Source of the DNA: Segatella hominis
GTDB taxonomy: Bacteria; Bacteroidota; Bacteroidia; Bacteroidales; Bacteroidaceae
NCBI RefSeq assembly: GCF_019249725.2
Contig: NZ_CP137559.1
Span: forward strand, 1,673,501 to 1,737,500
DNA length: 64,000 nucleotides
Direction: 5' to 3'
Under the pieces are notes generated by a model that worked only from the letters and a program-made list of their open reading frames with translations, did no database searches and was not told the origin of the DNA. The translations under genes were made by a program, and so were the position numbers. Below are positions 1 through 8,466 of this stretch, in pieces; position 1 is the first letter of the stretch; each line of letters begins with the position of its first letter.

Positions 1-960
1 TTTACTCTTTGCATCCACCTCTCTAAATTTATCGATAATCTGCATTACCTTCACTCCATTATAGTTTCTCATTCCTGTGATATAATCACGCACAGCCCAA
101 GTTGACTTCAAATCCAGGAATAATGAAAGCGCTTTTTCATCCTGTTTATTGGGTGCATAATAAGCCAGCATCAGATTTTGGAAATAAGAAAAGAGCATCG
201 GGAGTAAAGCAAAGAGCGAACCACTCTTCGGATTGCTGTCAAAATAGTTGATAATTTGATTTGCTTTGAAAACATCACGGTTTACAATCGCATTTCTCAA
301 TTCGAAGGCATTAAAATCCTTGCTCACACCAATCACCTTTTCCACCTGTTCCGGAGTCACTCTCCTATCATTCTCAGGAAGAGAAATCAGAAGCTTGTCG
401 AGTTCAGAAGTCAGTCGATGCAAATCAGCACCGATGTGATCAGCCACCATCTGGGTGGCCTTCGGTTCAATGGTTGCCTTCTGCTGTTTCATATAAGTTT
501 CTATAAAACCAGGCAATTGATAGTCTTTGAGTTTTTTTCCTTCAAAGACCACACCAATCTGTTCGGCGCGCGGAACCAACTTTTTTCTTCGATCAATACT
601 TCCGTTTTTGTAGCTCATCACAAAGATGGTTGATTTTACAGGATTTTCGAAGTACTTCTCGATTGCATCAAAATTCTTCAAATTTTGAGCTTCTTTCAAA
701 ATCACCACCCGATGCTCAGCCATCATAGGATACCCTTTGCACTGATCAACAACTTGCGAAGCTGTCGTGTCCGCTCCAAAAAGAATCACTTGATTGAAGT
801 CTTTTTCTTCCGGCTGAAGCACATTTTCTGTGATATAATCACACAGTTTATCTATATAAAAAGACTCATCTCCCATCAGGATATAGACGGGAAAATAGAT
901 TTGAGCCTTAAGATCTTTCATGATCGACTCGTAACTATTTGCTTGTTTTTTTTCTGCCAT
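1..960 (-). CDS. holA: DNA polymerase III subunit delta (partial)
   Basis: Reading the minus strand from the ATG at 960 gives 320 codons open to the window edge, so the C-terminus is missing. The start (MAEKKQANSYESIMKDL) leads into the HolA N-terminal fold (YFPVYILMGDESFYIDKL), then the clamp-loader region (KGYPMMAEHRVVILKEAQ) and the collar-side motif with VIGVSKDFNAFELRNAI. HolA is the clamp-loader subunit that opens the beta sliding clamp; the family is about 340 residues, so only a short tail is lost. A minus-strand box TACCTTTG (1037-1044) is the likely promoter -7 element. It is divergent from the gene at 1194. Confidence 0.93.
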   Translation of the reverse strand, partial: MAEKKQANSYESIMKDLKAQIYFPVYILMGDESFYIDKLCDYITENVLQPEEKDFNQVILFGADTTASQVVDQCKGYPMMAEHRVVILKEAQNLKNFDAIEKYFENPVKSTIFVMSYKNGSIDRRKKLVPRAEQIGVVFEGKKLKDYQLPGFIETYMKQQKATIEPKATQMVADHIGADLHRLTSELDKLLISLPENDRRVTPEQVEKVIGVSKDFNAFELRNAIVNRDVFKANQIINYFDSNPKSGSLFALLPMLFSYFQNLMLAYYAPNKQDEKALSLFLDLKSTWAVRDYITGMRNYNGVKVMQIIDKFREVDAKSK

Positions 961-1061
961 TCCGATATTTTTTGTATCTTTGCAATGCCTTTTTCGCAGA
1001 TTGCGGAGCAAAGCATAAGCTATTATTAATTGCATACAAAGGTACAAAATAATTTTGAAAC

Positions 1062-1166
1062 TATATATAATAAGGTATAGGAAATCTTTCCTTTATACAT
1101 AATAAGATATATATATATATAATAAGGTATAGGAATTCTTTTCTATATATATAATAAGGTATAAGG
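1062..1166. repeat. Three copies of an AT-rich TATATATAATAAGGTATAGG-type motif
   Basis: Three near-identical copies begin near 1062, 1114 and 1147, between divergent holA and the HsdR-N-like gene. Related single copies sit near 9391 and 40603. The run is not coding. Confidence 0.6.
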
Positions 1167-1193
1167 AGCATTTCCTCAAAAAGAAAGATAGAC

Positions 1194-1652
1194 ATGACAA
1201 GACTGAATCTTCCCCCATTTGAAATCAAGTTGCGCGGCACCAAAGCGCAACCTCAGATATTCGATATTCTGAGAAAAAAATATATTGCGCTCACTCCAGA
1301 AGAATGGGTGCGGCAGCATTTCGTCCACTTCCTGGTGGAACACAAGGGTTACCCTGCAGCACTCATGGCAAATGAAATCCAACTGAAAGTGGGTGAAAAA
1401 ACACTTCGGGCAGACAGTGTACTCTACTCCAGAGAACTGAAACCAAGAATGATTATCGAATACAAAGCTCCCCATATTCCCATCACACAAAAAGTTTTCG
1501 ACCAGATTTCCATATATAATATGCTCCTCCATGTTGATTACTTAGTGGTAAGTAATGGGCTGCAACACTATATTTGCAAAATGGATTATAACGATAAAAA
1601 ATATTTATTCTTAGAGGATATTCCGGATTACGAAGAATTATTGACAGAATAA
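1194..1652 (+). CDS. Type I restriction HsdR N-terminal domain-like protein
   Basis: 152 residues. The pattern matches the stand-alone HSDR_N family: an N-terminal segment with EEWVRQHFVHFLVEHKGYP, then RADSVLYSRELKPRMIIEYK, which carries the D and E-x-K residues of a PD-(D/E)XK nuclease fold. There is no helicase part, so it is not a whole restriction subunit. In many Bacteroidetes a protein of this type sits next to holA, which suggests a conserved cellular role rather than phage defence; that role is unknown. ATG at 1194 follows the AT-rich repeat block. Confidence 0.8.
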   Translation: MTRLNLPPFEIKLRGTKAQPQIFDILRKKYIALTPEEWVRQHFVHFLVEHKGYPAALMANEIQLKVGEKTLRADSVLYSRELKPRMIIEYKAPHIPITQKVFDQISIYNMLLHVDYLVVSNGLQHYICKMDYNDKKYLFLEDIPDYEELLTE

Positions 1653-1815
1653 AAAGAGAGAAGGGAGAAAAAATCCCAGAACTTTATAGAAAATCGTTCC
1701 GTAATTCTCCCCTTTTAACCCCTTCATTTTTTGAGAATTTCCGGGCAACTGGCCAGCTGATTTGAAATTCGAGAAATATGAGCGGGTTATTTTTTTATAA
1801 AAAGTTCGATTTATT

Positions 1816-1846
1816 TTTGTACTCTCCACAAATTACATTATCTTTG
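1816..1846 (+). promoter_or_regulatory. Promoter of ugd
   Basis: TTTG at 1816-1819, a 19-base spacer, and TATCTTTG at 1839-1846 fit the Bacteroidetes sigma-ABfr consensus exactly. Transcription should begin near 1853, placing the 27-bp repeats in the 5' leader of ugd and ruling out an ORF that would span the promoter. Confidence 0.75.
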
Positions 1847-1867
1847 CAGAGTTTATTTGGATTAAAA

Positions 1868-1948
1868 CATTATCTCAGACTAAAGGGATTGAAATATCAT
1901 CTCAGACTAAAGGGTTTGAAATATGATCTCAGCCTAACGAGATTGAAA
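1868..1948 (+). repeat. Three 27-bp tandem repeats in the ugd leader
   Basis: Three consecutive 27-base units (1868, 1895, 1922) share the core ATCTCAGACTAAAGGG followed by TTGAAA. Units one and two are almost identical and the third is diverged. They lie between the predicted transcription start (about 1853) and the ugd ATG (1965). Confidence 0.85.
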
Positions 1949-1964
1949 CGTAATCTTTATTAAT

Positions 1965-3218
1965 ATGGTAAATCAAAACATAAAAATAGCTGTGGCAGGA
2001 ACGGGCTATGTTGGACTTAGCCTTGCCACTTTGCTCAGCCAGCACCATCAGGTAACAGCCGTGGATGTGGTGGCAGAGAAAGTCGAACTAATCAACAACC
2101 GAAAGTCGCCAATTCAAGACGAATATATAGAAAGGTATTTGGCAGAAAAACCACTCCAGCTAAAGGCTACGACCAATGGAGCAGAAGCCTATAAAGACGC
2201 AGACTTCATCATCATTGCAACTCCTACAAATTACGACCCTGTCAAAAATTACTTCGACACGACCCATGTTGAAGAAGTCATCGAGCTGGTGATGCAGGTG
2301 AATCCAAACGCCATCATGGTGATCAAAAGCACGATTCCTGTGGGCTATACTGAGAATGTCAGACAGAAATACGGTTGTGACAATATCATTTTTGCGCCGG
2401 AATTTCTCCGTGAGAGCAAGGCTCTCTACGACAATCTCTACCCCAGTAGAATCATCGTAGGCCGTCCGGAAGGCGATGAGCGCCTCGACAAGGCTGCTCA
2501 TATTTTTGCTGAGCTGTTGCAGGAAGGAGCCATCAAGGAGAATATTGACACCCTGTTTATGGGACTGACCGAGGCTGAGGCCGTGAAGCTCTTTGCCAAC
2601 ACCTACCTCGCCTTGCGTGTAAGCTATTTCAACGAACTGGACACTTATGCAGAAATGAAAGGACTCGACTCTAAGGCCATTATCAATGGTGTAGGACTCG
2701 ACCCTCGCATCGGAACTTTCTATAATAATCCTTCATTCGGATACGGAGGTTATTGCCTCCCGAAAGACACCAAGCAGTTGCTCGCCAACTATGCTGACGT
2801 TCCGGAGAACCTGATTCAGGCCATCGTGGAAAGTAACAGAACCCGAAAGGATTTCATTGCCGACCGTGTGCTCAACAAGGCTGGTTATTATGACTATGCC
2901 TACCAAAATAATTATTGTGCAGAGGAAGAGAAAGCCTGCACCATCGGAGTCTATCGCCTGACGATGAAGAGCAATAGCGACAATTTCCGCCAGAGCAGCA
3001 TTCAGGGTGTGATGAAACGCATCAAGGCAAAGGGCGCACAGGTCATCATCTACGAACCTACGCTCAAGGACGGATCCACATTTTTTGGCAGTTTGGTGGT
3101 CAATGATCTCGAAAAGTTTAAGAAGTTGAGCCAGGCCATCATTGCCAACCGCTACGACAAATGCCTAGACGATGTAGAGGACAAAGTTTACACTCGAGAC
3201 ATTTTCAGAAGAGATTAA
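1965..3218 (+). CDS. ugd: UDP-glucose 6-dehydrogenase
   Basis: 417 residues. The N-terminal NAD-binding motif is [11 protein letters not shown]; the central part holds KSTIPVGYT and [11 protein letters not shown]; the catalytic cysteine lies in [10 protein letters not shown], as in the UDP-glucose/GDP-mannose dehydrogenase family. The enzyme oxidises UDP-glucose to UDP-glucuronate with two NAD+, feeding capsule or other surface glycans. Length is normal for the short form. It has its own promoter and a repeat-bearing leader and appears monocistronic. A related substrate such as UDP-GlcNAc is possible, but the length and motifs favour Ugd. Confidence 0.9.
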   Translation: MVNQNIKIAVAGTGYVGLSLATLLSQHHQVTAVDVVAEKVELINNRKSPIQDEYIERYLAEKPLQLKATTNGAEAYKDADFIIIATPTNYDPVKNYFDTTHVEEVIELVMQVNPNAIMVIKSTIPVGYTENVRQKYGCDNIIFAPEFLRESKALYDNLYPSRIIVGRPEGDERLDKAAHIFAELLQEGAIKENIDTLFMGLTEAEAVKLFANTYLALRVSYFNELDTYAEMKGLDSKAIINGVGLDPRIGTFYNNPSFGYGGYCLPKDTKQLLANYADVPENLIQAIVESNRTRKDFIADRVLNKAGYYDYAYQNNYCAEEEKACTIGVYRLTMKSNSDNFRQSSIQGVMKRIKAKGAQVIIYEPTLKDGSTFFGSLVVNDLEKFKKLSQAIIANRYDKCLDDVEDKVYTRDIFRRD

Positions 3219-3329
3219 AATCCTTTGAAAAACTCAAGGAAAAACCTCATGAAAAGCAGGGAATTTTCTAAAAAATAACGAAAGATAAAATAATAAAGAA
3301 ATAACAAATAATAAACTAAATAAGAAAAA

Positions 3330-3794
3330 ATGGCAAAATTAGTAATTAATTCCTATGAGGAATTTGCATCTCACCTCGGAGAGAAGTTGGGTGAGTCAGA
3401 ATGGTTGCAGGTAGATCAGGATCGTATCAACAAGTTTGCAGACGCAACACTCGATCCACAGTGGATTCACGTTGACGTAGAGCGTGCCAAGGTAGAGAGC
3501 CCTTACCACAGTACAATCGCTCACGGCTATCTTACCCTGTCATTGCTCCCTTACATGTGGCAGCAGATTATCGAAGTGAACAACCTGAAAATGATGGTAA
3601 ACTATGGTATGGACGAGATGCGTTTCGGTCAGCCAGTCATCACCGGTTCCCGTGTTCGCCTCGTAGCTACCTTGCATGAGATAGCCAATCTCCGCGGCAT
3701 TTGCAAGACCAGCATCAAGTTTGACATTGAGATAGAAGGCCAGCGCAAGCCAGCACTTTCTGGTATTGCAACCTTCCTCTACTACTTCCAGTAA
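3330..3794 (+). CDS. MaoC family dehydratase
   Basis: 154 residues with a single hot-dog fold. FADATLDPQWIHVD carries the catalytic Asp/His of MaoC-like (R)-specific enoyl-CoA hydratases, followed by STIAHGYLTLSLLP and a strand ending RVRLVATLHEI. Such proteins hydrate trans-2-enoyl-CoA; the physiological substrate here is not evident. The next gene starts 21 bases downstream on the same strand, so co-transcription is plausible. Confidence 0.88.
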   Translation: MAKLVINSYEEFASHLGEKLGESEWLQVDQDRINKFADATLDPQWIHVDVERAKVESPYHSTIAHGYLTLSLLPYMWQQIIEVNNLKMMVNYGMDEMRFGQPVITGSRVRLVATLHEIANLRGICKTSIKFDIEIEGQRKPALSGIATFLYYFQ

Positions 3795-3815
3795 TCACTC
3801 CCCAAAGAGAAGAAT

Positions 3816-4607
3816 ATGGCAGCAGGAAAATGGATTGGCGGCTTTCTCGGCTTCATGACAGGAGGTCCGCTCGGAGCTCTTGCAGGCTTTGCCCTTGGCG
3901 CCCTTTTCGACAAGGGTCTTGACAGTGTAAACGAGGACAGCAGCAACCAGCAGGCATACGCCCACTCCAACAGGAGCTATGAGGGTCAGCGCAACAGTTT
4001 TATGTTTTCGCTGCTCGTACTTACCTCCTACATCATCAAGGCCGACGGCCGGGTGATGCATTCAGAAATGGAGTTGGTGCGCCGTTTTCTGAGTCAGAAT
4101 TTCGGAGAACAGGCTAAGCAGCAGGGTGAAGAAATCCTGCTCAAGCTTTTCGAGCAGCAGAAGCGCCTGGGCATGGCTGAATATCGTACGGTGATACAGG
4201 ACAGTTGTCATCAGATACGTGCCAACATGGCTTATGAGCAGCGCCTTCAGTTGCTCAATTTCCTGGTCATGATAGCGCAGGCCGATGCTGTAGTAAGTCC
4301 AGAAGAGATTGCAGCCCTCAAGGAAGTGGCCATTCACATGGGACTCTCCGTAGAAGATGTCATTCAGATGCTCAATCTACGCAGCGGTTCCTCAGCCACC
4401 AGCAGTCTCGACGATGCTTACAAGGTGTTAGGAATCGCCCCTTCAGCCACCAATGATGAAGTGAAAGCAGCTTATCGCAAGATGGCGCTCAAACATCATC
4501 CAGACAAGGTTGCTGCCCTGGGCGAAGACGTGCGCAAGGCTGCCGAGAAGAAATTCCAGGAAATCAACGACGCTAAGGAGAAAATCTTCAAAGCAAGGGG
4601 ATTATAA
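3816..4607 (+). CDS. TerB-like and J-domain (DjlA-type) protein
   Basis: 263 residues. A glycine-rich N-terminus (residues 1-35, GGFLGFMTGGPLGALAGFALG) may insert in or associate with the membrane. A helical TerB-like domain follows (about 55-170, with IKADGRVMHSEMELVRRFL), then a C-terminal J-domain (about 195-263) with the HPD motif in ALKHHPDKVA. The order matches DjlA-type co-chaperones that stimulate the DnaK ATPase. Partner and substrate cannot be read from sequence. Confidence 0.88.
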   Translation: MAAGKWIGGFLGFMTGGPLGALAGFALGALFDKGLDSVNEDSSNQQAYAHSNRSYEGQRNSFMFSLLVLTSYIIKADGRVMHSEMELVRRFLSQNFGEQAKQQGEEILLKLFEQQKRLGMAEYRTVIQDSCHQIRANMAYEQRLQLLNFLVMIAQADAVVSPEEIAALKEVAIHMGLSVEDVIQMLNLRSGSSATSSLDDAYKVLGIAPSATNDEVKAAYRKMALKHHPDKVAALGEDVRKAAEKKFQEINDAKEKIFKARGL

Positions 4608-4673
4608 AGAACTTCATCAGTTTTCTTCATCGGATTACGAAGAGTTAACGGAACTTTCTTGCTCCACGGATTA

Positions 4674-4789
4674 TGCACGGAATTTAAACGGTTGGGGCCT
4701 TGCAGCCATTAGTCTAACACCATAACATTCCGGCTTTAGAGGGATATCGCTAAGCCCGTCAGGTCGGGTTTCCGCTTAAAATCCGTGCT
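4674..4789 (+). ncRNA. Candidate structured RNA downstream of the J-domain gene
   Basis: The ends pair over about 17 bp: GCACGGAATTTAAACGG (4674-4690) with CCGCTTAAAATCCGTGC (4773-4789). Inner hairpins include GGCCTTGCAGCC and AGCCCGTCAGGTCGGGTT. A second hairpin (4825-4849, TCCGAT/ATCGGA) and a strong terminator follow. No ORF is convincing and no known family was recognised. It may be a 3'UTR-derived or independent RNA; no TAnnTTTG box was found just upstream. Confidence 0.4.
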
Positions 4790-4853
4790 AAAATCAGAGG
4801 AGGCAGTTAAGAAACCGTGTCTCATCCGATGAATAATAAAATATCGGATAAAT

Positions 4854-4887
4854 AAAAAGCTCGCCAGATTATTCTGACGAGCTTTTT
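4854..4887. terminator. Rho-independent terminator, probably bidirectional
   Basis: A 15-bp near-perfect stem, AAAAAGCTCGCCAGA against TCTGACGAGCTTTTT with loop TTAT, is flanked by A and T runs on both sides. It separates the plus-strand J-domain/ncRNA unit from the minus-strand zinc-ribbon gene. Confidence 0.85.
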
Positions 4888-4993
4888 ATTTATCTTTTCC
4901 GCAGTTTTTTTCCGAAGAATATAATCTGTATATTCCAAAGAATATAATCAGTCATTCCGAAGGATCTATTCTGCAGAGGTTTTCTGCCGGGAT

Positions 4994-5821
4994 TTATTCT
5001 GCATCCTCAGACTTCTTCTTGCGAATAGTGCGCTTGCGCTTTGGTTTCTCCTCTGCTACAGGATTGTCGATTTTAACACCAGCCAATTCTGGGTCGATGA
5101 GGATACGGCCGCAGTACTCACAAGGAATAATCTTCTTATGCATCTTGATGTCCAACTGGCGCTGAGGTGGAATCTTGTTGAAGCAACCGCCACAGGCATC
5201 GCGCTGTACATATACAATACCCAAACCGTTGCGGGCACCCTTGCGGATACGCTTGAAGCTGGCAAGCAGACGTGGCTCGATTTTCTTCTCCAATTCAGCA
5301 GCTTTTTCCTTCAGGTTCTCCTCTTCCTCACGAGTTTCCTCCATAATTCCGTCGAGCTCAGCACGCTTCTCAACCAAACCTCTTTCGCGGTCCTGCTTCT
5401 GTGCCAAAGCATGATCCAGGTCAGCCTGCTTTTCGCGGATTTTCTGTTCACCCTCACGGATCTTCTTGTTGCAAAGCTGGATTTCCAACTCCTGGAACTC
5501 GATTTCCTTGCTCAAAGTATCATACTCACGGTTGTTGCTAACAGTTTCCAACTGAGCCTGATAGCGCTCTACACTTGCCTGAGCGTCCATGATCTCAGCA
5601 TGCTTCTGAGACAAAGCTCTGTCAAACTGGTCGATTTCGCGATCAATGTTCTCGATACGAGTTGCAAGACCGGCGATTTCATCTTCCAAGTCCTGAACTT
5701 CCAGAGGAAGCTCACCACGCAACGCACGTTTCTCATCGATAGAAGACAAGGTGGTCTGAAGCTGATAGAGAGTCTTCAACTTCTCTTCCACTGTCAAATC
5801 TGTAGGATCTTTCTTTGCCAT
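4994..5821 (-). CDS. C4-type zinc ribbon coiled-coil protein
   Basis: 275 residues. Residues about 10-195 are long heptad-type coiled coil rich in Glu, Lys, Gln and Leu. The C-terminal part has the zinc ribbon CGGCFNKIPP then IPCEYCGRIL (four Cys, zf-RING_7/CT398-like family), ending in a basic tail (KPKRKRTIRKKK). Proteins of this family are widespread and thought to act in nucleic-acid or envelope-linked processes, but no firm function is assigned. It lies upstream in the direction of a terminator at 4854 and downstream of the Nif3-like gene on the same strand. Confidence 0.85.
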   Translation of the reverse strand: MAKKDPTDLTVEEKLKTLYQLQTTLSSIDEKRALRGELPLEVQDLEDEIAGLATRIENIDREIDQFDRALSQKHAEIMDAQASVERYQAQLETVSNNREYDTLSKEIEFQELEIQLCNKKIREGEQKIREKQADLDHALAQKQDRERGLVEKRAELDGIMEETREEEENLKEKAAELEKKIEPRLLASFKRIRKGARNGLGIVYVQRDACGGCFNKIPPQRQLDIKMHKKIIPCEYCGRILIDPELAGVKIDNPVAEEKPKRKRTIRKKKSEDAE

Positions 5822-5900
5822 ATTATTAATATTTAAAATAATTATTTTTATTCTTCTTTATTTTCTTACAAAATTCCCCTTCTGCCCTCAAAAGGACAAA

Positions 5901-6014
5901 GAGGAAGGGAAAACTATCCCCCAATTAGAACCTCTGAAAAGAGGAAGGGAAAACTATCCCCCAATTAGAACCCCCTGAAAGAGGAAGGGAAAAACAATCC
6001 CCCAATTAGAACCC
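5901..6014. repeat. Three 40-bp direct repeats plus an ATTTCTAATTTCTC run
   Basis: Units begin at 5901, 5941 and 5981, each starting GAGGAAGGGAAAA and containing TCCCCCAATTAGAACC. They are followed (6019-6058) by a low-complexity ATTTCTAATTTCTCATTT run. The block fills the gap between the zinc-ribbon and Nif3-like genes. Confidence 0.85.
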
Positions 6015-6069
6015 ACGAAAAATTTCTAATTTCTCATTTCTAATTTCTCATTTTTCATTTTATCCCCCC

Positions 6070-6909
6070 TTACAGGTAAATGATCGGATTGGTATTGATT
6101 TCTGAGATTTCACACTTCACTCCAGGGCATTTTTCCGTGATAATGCTGCGGAAGATTTCGCTCGTAAACTGTTCGCTCTGATAGTGACCGATGACGCAGA
6201 TTTGGATTTCCTGCTCATGGCCGAAGAACTCATGATAGTGCATTTCGCCCGTAATGAAAGCATCAGCACCAGCCGCGATGGCAGCATCCAGCAGGAAAGA
6301 ACCTGCCCCGCCACAAAGCGCCACCTTTCTGATAGGCCTGCGCAGCAACTGGTTGCACTGCACGCATTCCGCCTGAAAACGCTCCCTGAGCATCAGCACC
6401 AGGTCGTCGGCAGCTATTCCGTCAGCATGCAGCGCGTCAGTCTCGTCAGTTATCTCGCCAATCACTCCTTCTCCGCCTTTCACACCGTCAATCTCTTTCT
6501 CGCCTCCGAAGAAACGAAGGTTGCGGAGTCCAAGTTTCTCAGCTATTTTGAAGTTGACACCACCCTTTGCCGCATCCATATTCGTATGCATGGAAACGAT
6601 GGCAATATCGTTCTTGATAGCCTTTCTCACGGTGCGCTGTACATAGTTTTCGTCTGAAATTCTCGCCAGTTTGCGGAAGATCAGCGGATGATGGCTCACG
6701 ATGAGGTTACAGCCCTTTCGGATGGCCTCATCTACGACGGCCTCAGTCACGTCAAGACACAACAATGCCCCTGACACTTCTACCGCCTCTGTCAATCCAA
6801 CTTGCAGGCCGGCATTATCGTATCCTTCCTGCAAGGGCAGAGGCGCGTAATGTTCAAGGGCATCAACTACCTGATATATTTTCACGCTCTTAAAATATTT
6901 TATTTTCAT
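6070..6909 (-). CDS. Nif3-like dinuclear metal-centre hexameric protein (YbgI family)
   Basis: 279 residues. Metal-ligand motifs of the Nif3/YbgI family are visible: EGYDNAGLQVG near the N-terminus, IVSHHPLIF with the paired histidines, MHTNMDAAKGGVN, and the C-terminal GEMHYHEFFGHEQ and IGHYQSEQ. Annotated elsewhere as a GTP cyclohydrolase I type 2 homolog, but the true reaction is unsettled. The length shows the short form without the central inserted domain that many Bacteroidetes homologs carry. Same strand as the zinc-ribbon gene, a frequent pairing. Confidence 0.9.
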   Translation of the reverse strand: MKIKYFKSVKIYQVVDALEHYAPLPLQEGYDNAGLQVGLTEAVEVSGALLCLDVTEAVVDEAIRKGCNLIVSHHPLIFRKLARISDENYVQRTVRKAIKNDIAIVSMHTNMDAAKGGVNFKIAEKLGLRNLRFFGGEKEIDGVKGGEGVIGEITDETDALHADGIAADDLVLMLRERFQAECVQCNQLLRRPIRKVALCGGAGSFLLDAAIAAGADAFITGEMHYHEFFGHEQEIQICVIGHYQSEQFTSEIFRSIITEKCPGVKCEISEINTNPIIYL

Positions 6910-6957
6910 GCACTTTCATCGTCTTTTCATGTCCTATCAGACATCTCGATTAGAGTG

Positions 6958-7005
6958 CAAAACTATGCTTTAGAGTGCAAAGTTACGCATTTATTCGCAA
7001 AAATA
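6958..7005 (-). promoter_or_regulatory. Three evenly spaced TAnnTTTG boxes upstream of the Nif3-like gene
   Basis: On the minus strand TATTTTTG (6998-7005), TAACTTTG (6978-6985) and TAGTTTTG (6958-6965) recur at exactly 20-bp intervals. A 20-bp direct repeat, TAGAGTGCAAA, underlies two of them. At least one is probably the promoter. Confidence 0.5.
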
Positions 7006-7132
7006 TCACGAACACTCCTTTTGTTTAATATAATTTAATACTTTCCGATAAAATTATCCGAATACTCTTCGCCCAATTCACATTTTTTCCTTATTTTTGC
7101 AACCAAATTGTTTTTAAAAAATCAGAACGCTT

Positions 7133-8230
7133 ATGTATCACTCAACTTTACCTTTCGAATTCGTACTTCCTGCCGAATGGGAACGTCAGAGCGGCATTAT
7201 GCTCACTTGGCCTCACGCTGAAACAGACTGGAAACCCTATCTGCGACAGATAACAGATACTTATCTGGAACTGGCTGATATCATTACCCGATATGAACAC
7301 CTCCTCGTAGCTACTCCTATCTTGGAGAGCACCAGGTCGATGCTTGCCAAAAGACTGTCGGCCGACCAAATGAACCGTGTCCACCTCTTTGAAATCGACA
7401 GCAATGATACATGGGCACGAGATCATGGTCCGATTACTCTGGTGTGCAAGTCGCAGAACTCAGGCTACATGATGCCTTTCACCCTCCTCGACTTCAAGTT
7501 TAATGGATGGGGAGAAAAGTTCCGTTGGGAGAAAGACAATGCCATCACGCAAAACCTGTATTATCAGGGAGCTTTCCAGAACAGTGCGGTCAACAACCAT
7601 CAGGGATTTGTGCTCGAAGGCGGTAGCATCGAGAGCGACGGCAAGGGCACCATCTTCACCACCTCCCAGTGCCTCCTGGCGCCTCATCGCAACCAGCCGT
7701 TCAATCGTGAGCAACTGGAAAAGCTCCTGAAGAATTTCTTCCAGGCGCACCACATCGTCTGGCTCGACCATGGCAATCTGATTGGTGACGACACCGACGG
7801 CCATATAGACACCATCGTGAGAGTAGCTCCCCACGACACCTTATTATATGTAGGGTGCGACAATCCTGAGGATGAACAATATGAGGATTTCCAGGCACTC
7901 GAAGCCCAACTCAAGAAGCTCTTCACCTTCGAAGGCTATCCTTACCGACTGCTGAAATTGCCAATGCCGGACGCAATCTATGATGATGGCGACCGATTGC
8001 CGGCTACCTACGCCAACTTCCTCATCCTGAATGGAGCCGTGATTTACCCTACCTACAACCAGCCTGAGAAAGACGAGGAAGCCAAAAAGCAGATCCAGCT
8101 CGCCTTCCCAGACAGAGAAATCATCGGTGTAGATTCGCTCACCATCGTCCGCCAGCATGGAAGTATCCATTGCCTCACCATGCAGTTGCCGGAAGGAGTT
8201 ATCAGAATGCAGGAACCTGCCCAGTTCTAA
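7133..8230 (+). CDS. aguA: Agmatine deiminase
   Basis: 365 residues, the usual length for agmatine deiminase (agmatine to N-carbamoylputrescine plus ammonia). Guanidino-modifying fold motifs are present: WPHAETDW near the start, NDTWARDHGP, VLEGGSIESDG, DDTDGHIDTIVR with the catalytic His, and the nucleophile Cys at about 347 in GSIHCLTMQ. A -7 box TATTTTTG lies at 7092-7099. The next gene is aguB, giving a linked two-step putrescine route. Confidence 0.95.
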   Translation: MYHSTLPFEFVLPAEWERQSGIMLTWPHAETDWKPYLRQITDTYLELADIITRYEHLLVATPILESTRSMLAKRLSADQMNRVHLFEIDSNDTWARDHGPITLVCKSQNSGYMMPFTLLDFKFNGWGEKFRWEKDNAITQNLYYQGAFQNSAVNNHQGFVLEGGSIESDGKGTIFTTSQCLLAPHRNQPFNREQLEKLLKNFFQAHHIVWLDHGNLIGDDTDGHIDTIVRVAPHDTLLYVGCDNPEDEQYEDFQALEAQLKKLFTFEGYPYRLLKLPMPDAIYDDGDRLPATYANFLILNGAVIYPTYNQPEKDEEAKKQIQLAFPDREIIGVDSLTIVRQHGSIHCLTMQLPEGVIRMQEPAQF

Positions 8231-8289
8231 ATTGGTTTTACGAAAGATTTCATCAATTGAGATTGATTTTGTTTAAGACCTAAAAAGCT

Positions 8290-8466
8290 GGATTACAGGC
8301 TCTTTAGAAGGGGAAAATTTCGGAAAAGAAAAGAAAGATTTTCGGAAAGATTTCTCGGAAGAAGAAGAAAAGAAAGATTCTTTCGGAAGAAGAAAAATTC
8401 CTCAGAAGAAGAGAAGAATTTTCGGAAAAGAAAAGAGAAGAAATAAGAAAAAGAAGAAAGAGAAAA
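8290..8466 (+). other. Purine-rich non-coding leader before aguB
   Basis: About 170 bases of almost pure A/G with recurring TTTCGGAAGAAGAA and GAAAAGAAAG strings. No ORF, promoter box or clear hairpin is visible. It may act as an unstructured leader or spacer. Confidence 0.5.

Noticed and set aside
1778..1963. 61-codon frame ending just before ugd
   Set aside because: It spans the full-consensus ugd promoter and its repeats are explained by 27-bp tandem DNA repeats.
4674..4850. SRP RNA, 6S RNA or RNase P RNA
   Set aside because: The GTCAGGTC string recalls SRP RNA but the GGAAGG-type loop and other conserved blocks are absent; no RNase P or 6S signature is clear.
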